Source: JADLGL01 sp963732865 (lineage in GTDB: Bacteria; Pseudomonadota; Alphaproteobacteria; Rhizobiales; Kaistiaceae). From it: a stretch of 64,000 bases of DNA. Below, piece after piece: positions 63,479 through 64,000 of this stretch; within the stretch, counting starts at the first letter, position 1; every line of letters begins with the position of its first letter. The stretch covers positions 620,001 to 684,000 of the forward strand of contig CAVTBC010000001.1 of assembly GCA_963732865.1 (NCBI GenBank), in the 5' to 3' direction. The notes beneath the pieces are model-generated. The model was not told the DNA's origin, searched no databases, and saw nothing but the letters and a program-made list of their open reading frames with translations. The position numbers and the translations under genes are program-made.

Positions 63479-63780
63479 GGATCGACGGTGGAAGCTTCAA
63501 TTTCCGAGTTAATAATAGGGGTCAGATTTCAAGGCTGAATTGAGGCTAGTGAAGTAAATTCCGATTATTGAGGGGTAACAATCAGTTATGGACTGGCCTC
63601 TTCCCTTCGAAAGAGGCCAGTTTTTCTGGATATATCTCCCCGGACTGCCGACGAGCGGAAGTTGTTCGCAACTGAGCCGTTCTCGCCGGAAGATCCATCT
63701 GAGCTCGGAAACGAGCTTCACGCCCGTCGTTGCTGCTGACACACCCGCCGAGCGGGTTTCGACCCGGTGGCGGGAACGTG
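63479..63780. other. AT-richer intergenic region with terminator
   Basis: These 302 bases hold no supported gene. The first 110 are clearly AT-richer than the rest of the window and include GGGGTCAGATTTC. A strong hairpin with T run is at 63592-63625. The remaining 150 bases up to the stop of the partial gene at 63781 have no clear open frame with a ribosome site. The region should also hold the promoter of the beta-propeller gene. Confidence 0.6.
63592..63625 (+). terminator. Strong rho-independent terminator
   Basis: ACTGGCCTCTT pairs with AAGAGGCCAGT over 11 perfect bases around an eight-base loop (CCCTTCGA), followed by TTTTT. On the minus strand it lies downstream of the gene ending at 63781, though without an equal T run there. 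Confidence 0.8.
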
Positions 63781-64000
63781 TCAGAGCGCCGGGCGCACGC
63801 CGTCCTTTTCCACTTGCACGTAGTTGGTCCGGTAGGTTCCAGGCCCGGTCGGCGTGGCGGCGACAAACACGTAGGCGCCCGGCACCAGGAGCGATCGATC
63901 TCCATCGTTCCGCGTATAAAGTACGGGAATGTCAGGGGGAACGACAACGGTCCAGTCCGCGCCGCCGTTTCGTGGTCCGTAGTGGACGGTTATCTGCCTG
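63781..64000 (-). CDS. C-terminal part of an unrecognised protein (partial)
   Basis: The minus strand is open from the window edge to a TGA at 63783-63781, giving the last 72 residues of a protein. They read as beta-rich (TVHYGPRNGGADWTVVVPPD, LVPGAYVFVAATPTGPGTY) with a C terminus VEKDGVRPAL. A terminator-like hairpin lies about 160 bases past the stop. The pattern fits a secreted or cell-surface beta-sandwich protein, but no family is recognised. The 5' part lies beyond the window. Confidence 0.6.
   Translation of the reverse strand, partial: RQITVHYGPRNGGADWTVVVPPDIPVLYTRNDGDRSLLVPGAYVFVAATPTGPGTYRTNYVQVEKDGVRPAL

Noticed and set aside
63509..63742. Possible 77-residue gene on the minus strand
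   Set aside because: It runs straight through the strong terminator at 63592-63625 and resembles no family.

Overview
The window reads as chromosomal core sequence of a high-GC alphaproteobacterium, most likely a member of the Hyphomicrobiales (Rhizobiales). The evidence is gene content and order: aspS/rnd, ppx-ppk-hdaA-AI-2E-purM-purN, uvrC-pgsA-moaD-moaE, lptF-lptG-lptD-surA-pdxA-rsmA, gmk-yicC-mltG-fabF-acpP-fabG-fabD, rpsF-rpsR-rplI, dnaB-alr-radA-cvpA-purF, and an OxyR-katA divergon. I cannot place the genus. Almost every base is coding. Genes are packed with ATGA, GTGA, TTGA and TAGTG stop/start overlaps, and GTG and TTG starts are common.

Layout. 0-3.4 kb: the end of a Lys/Ala-rich protein, a terminator, and two translationally coupled secreted proteins of unknown function that share a C-terminal domain. 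3.4-18.7 kb: aspartyl-tRNA synthetase, RNase D, polyphosphate metabolism (ppk, ppx), HdaA, an AI-2E-family permease, a CDP-alcohol phosphatidyltransferase, purM-purN, a pteridine-reductase-like SDR, uvrC, pgsA read in one frame into moaD, and moaE. 18.7-25.8 kb: a GyrI-like protein, ndk, a 71-codon orphan, oxyR/katA, rsgA and an ABC-F ATPase. 25.8-36.2 kb: an Omp25-like barrel, holC, pepA, and the LPS-export/outer-membrane biogenesis run ending in pdxA and rsmA. 36.2-42.5 kb: gmk, yicC, mltG and type II fatty acid synthesis genes, all on the minus strand. 42.9-59.6 kb: ribosomal protein operon, cyclopropane synthase, dnaB, alr, radA, cvpA, purF, an SDR, der, a YfgM-like protein, panB, a TrmA/RlmD-type methyltransferase, tag and an HtrA-type protease. 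59.7-64 kb has an accessory character: a Rox-like FAD monooxygenase, an orphan Imm5-like protein, a secreted SRPBCC-like protein, a secreted beta-propeller, an AT-richer spacer with a strong terminator, and the 3' end of another gene.

The most notable sequence-level observation is that four genes are disturbed in a compatible way. pdxA, radA and purF each carry a single +1 frameshift next to a short homopolymer. pgsA runs in frame into moaD, whereas the +1 frame would give a normal GTGA stop/start overlap like three others in this window. Either the consensus sequence has insertion errors, or this genome carries a true PgsA-MoaD fusion plus three damaged genes. The fusion and the uncharacterised secreted pair at the left edge are the best candidates for something new. 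No tRNA, rRNA, CRISPR array, prophage or intact insertion sequence was seen.
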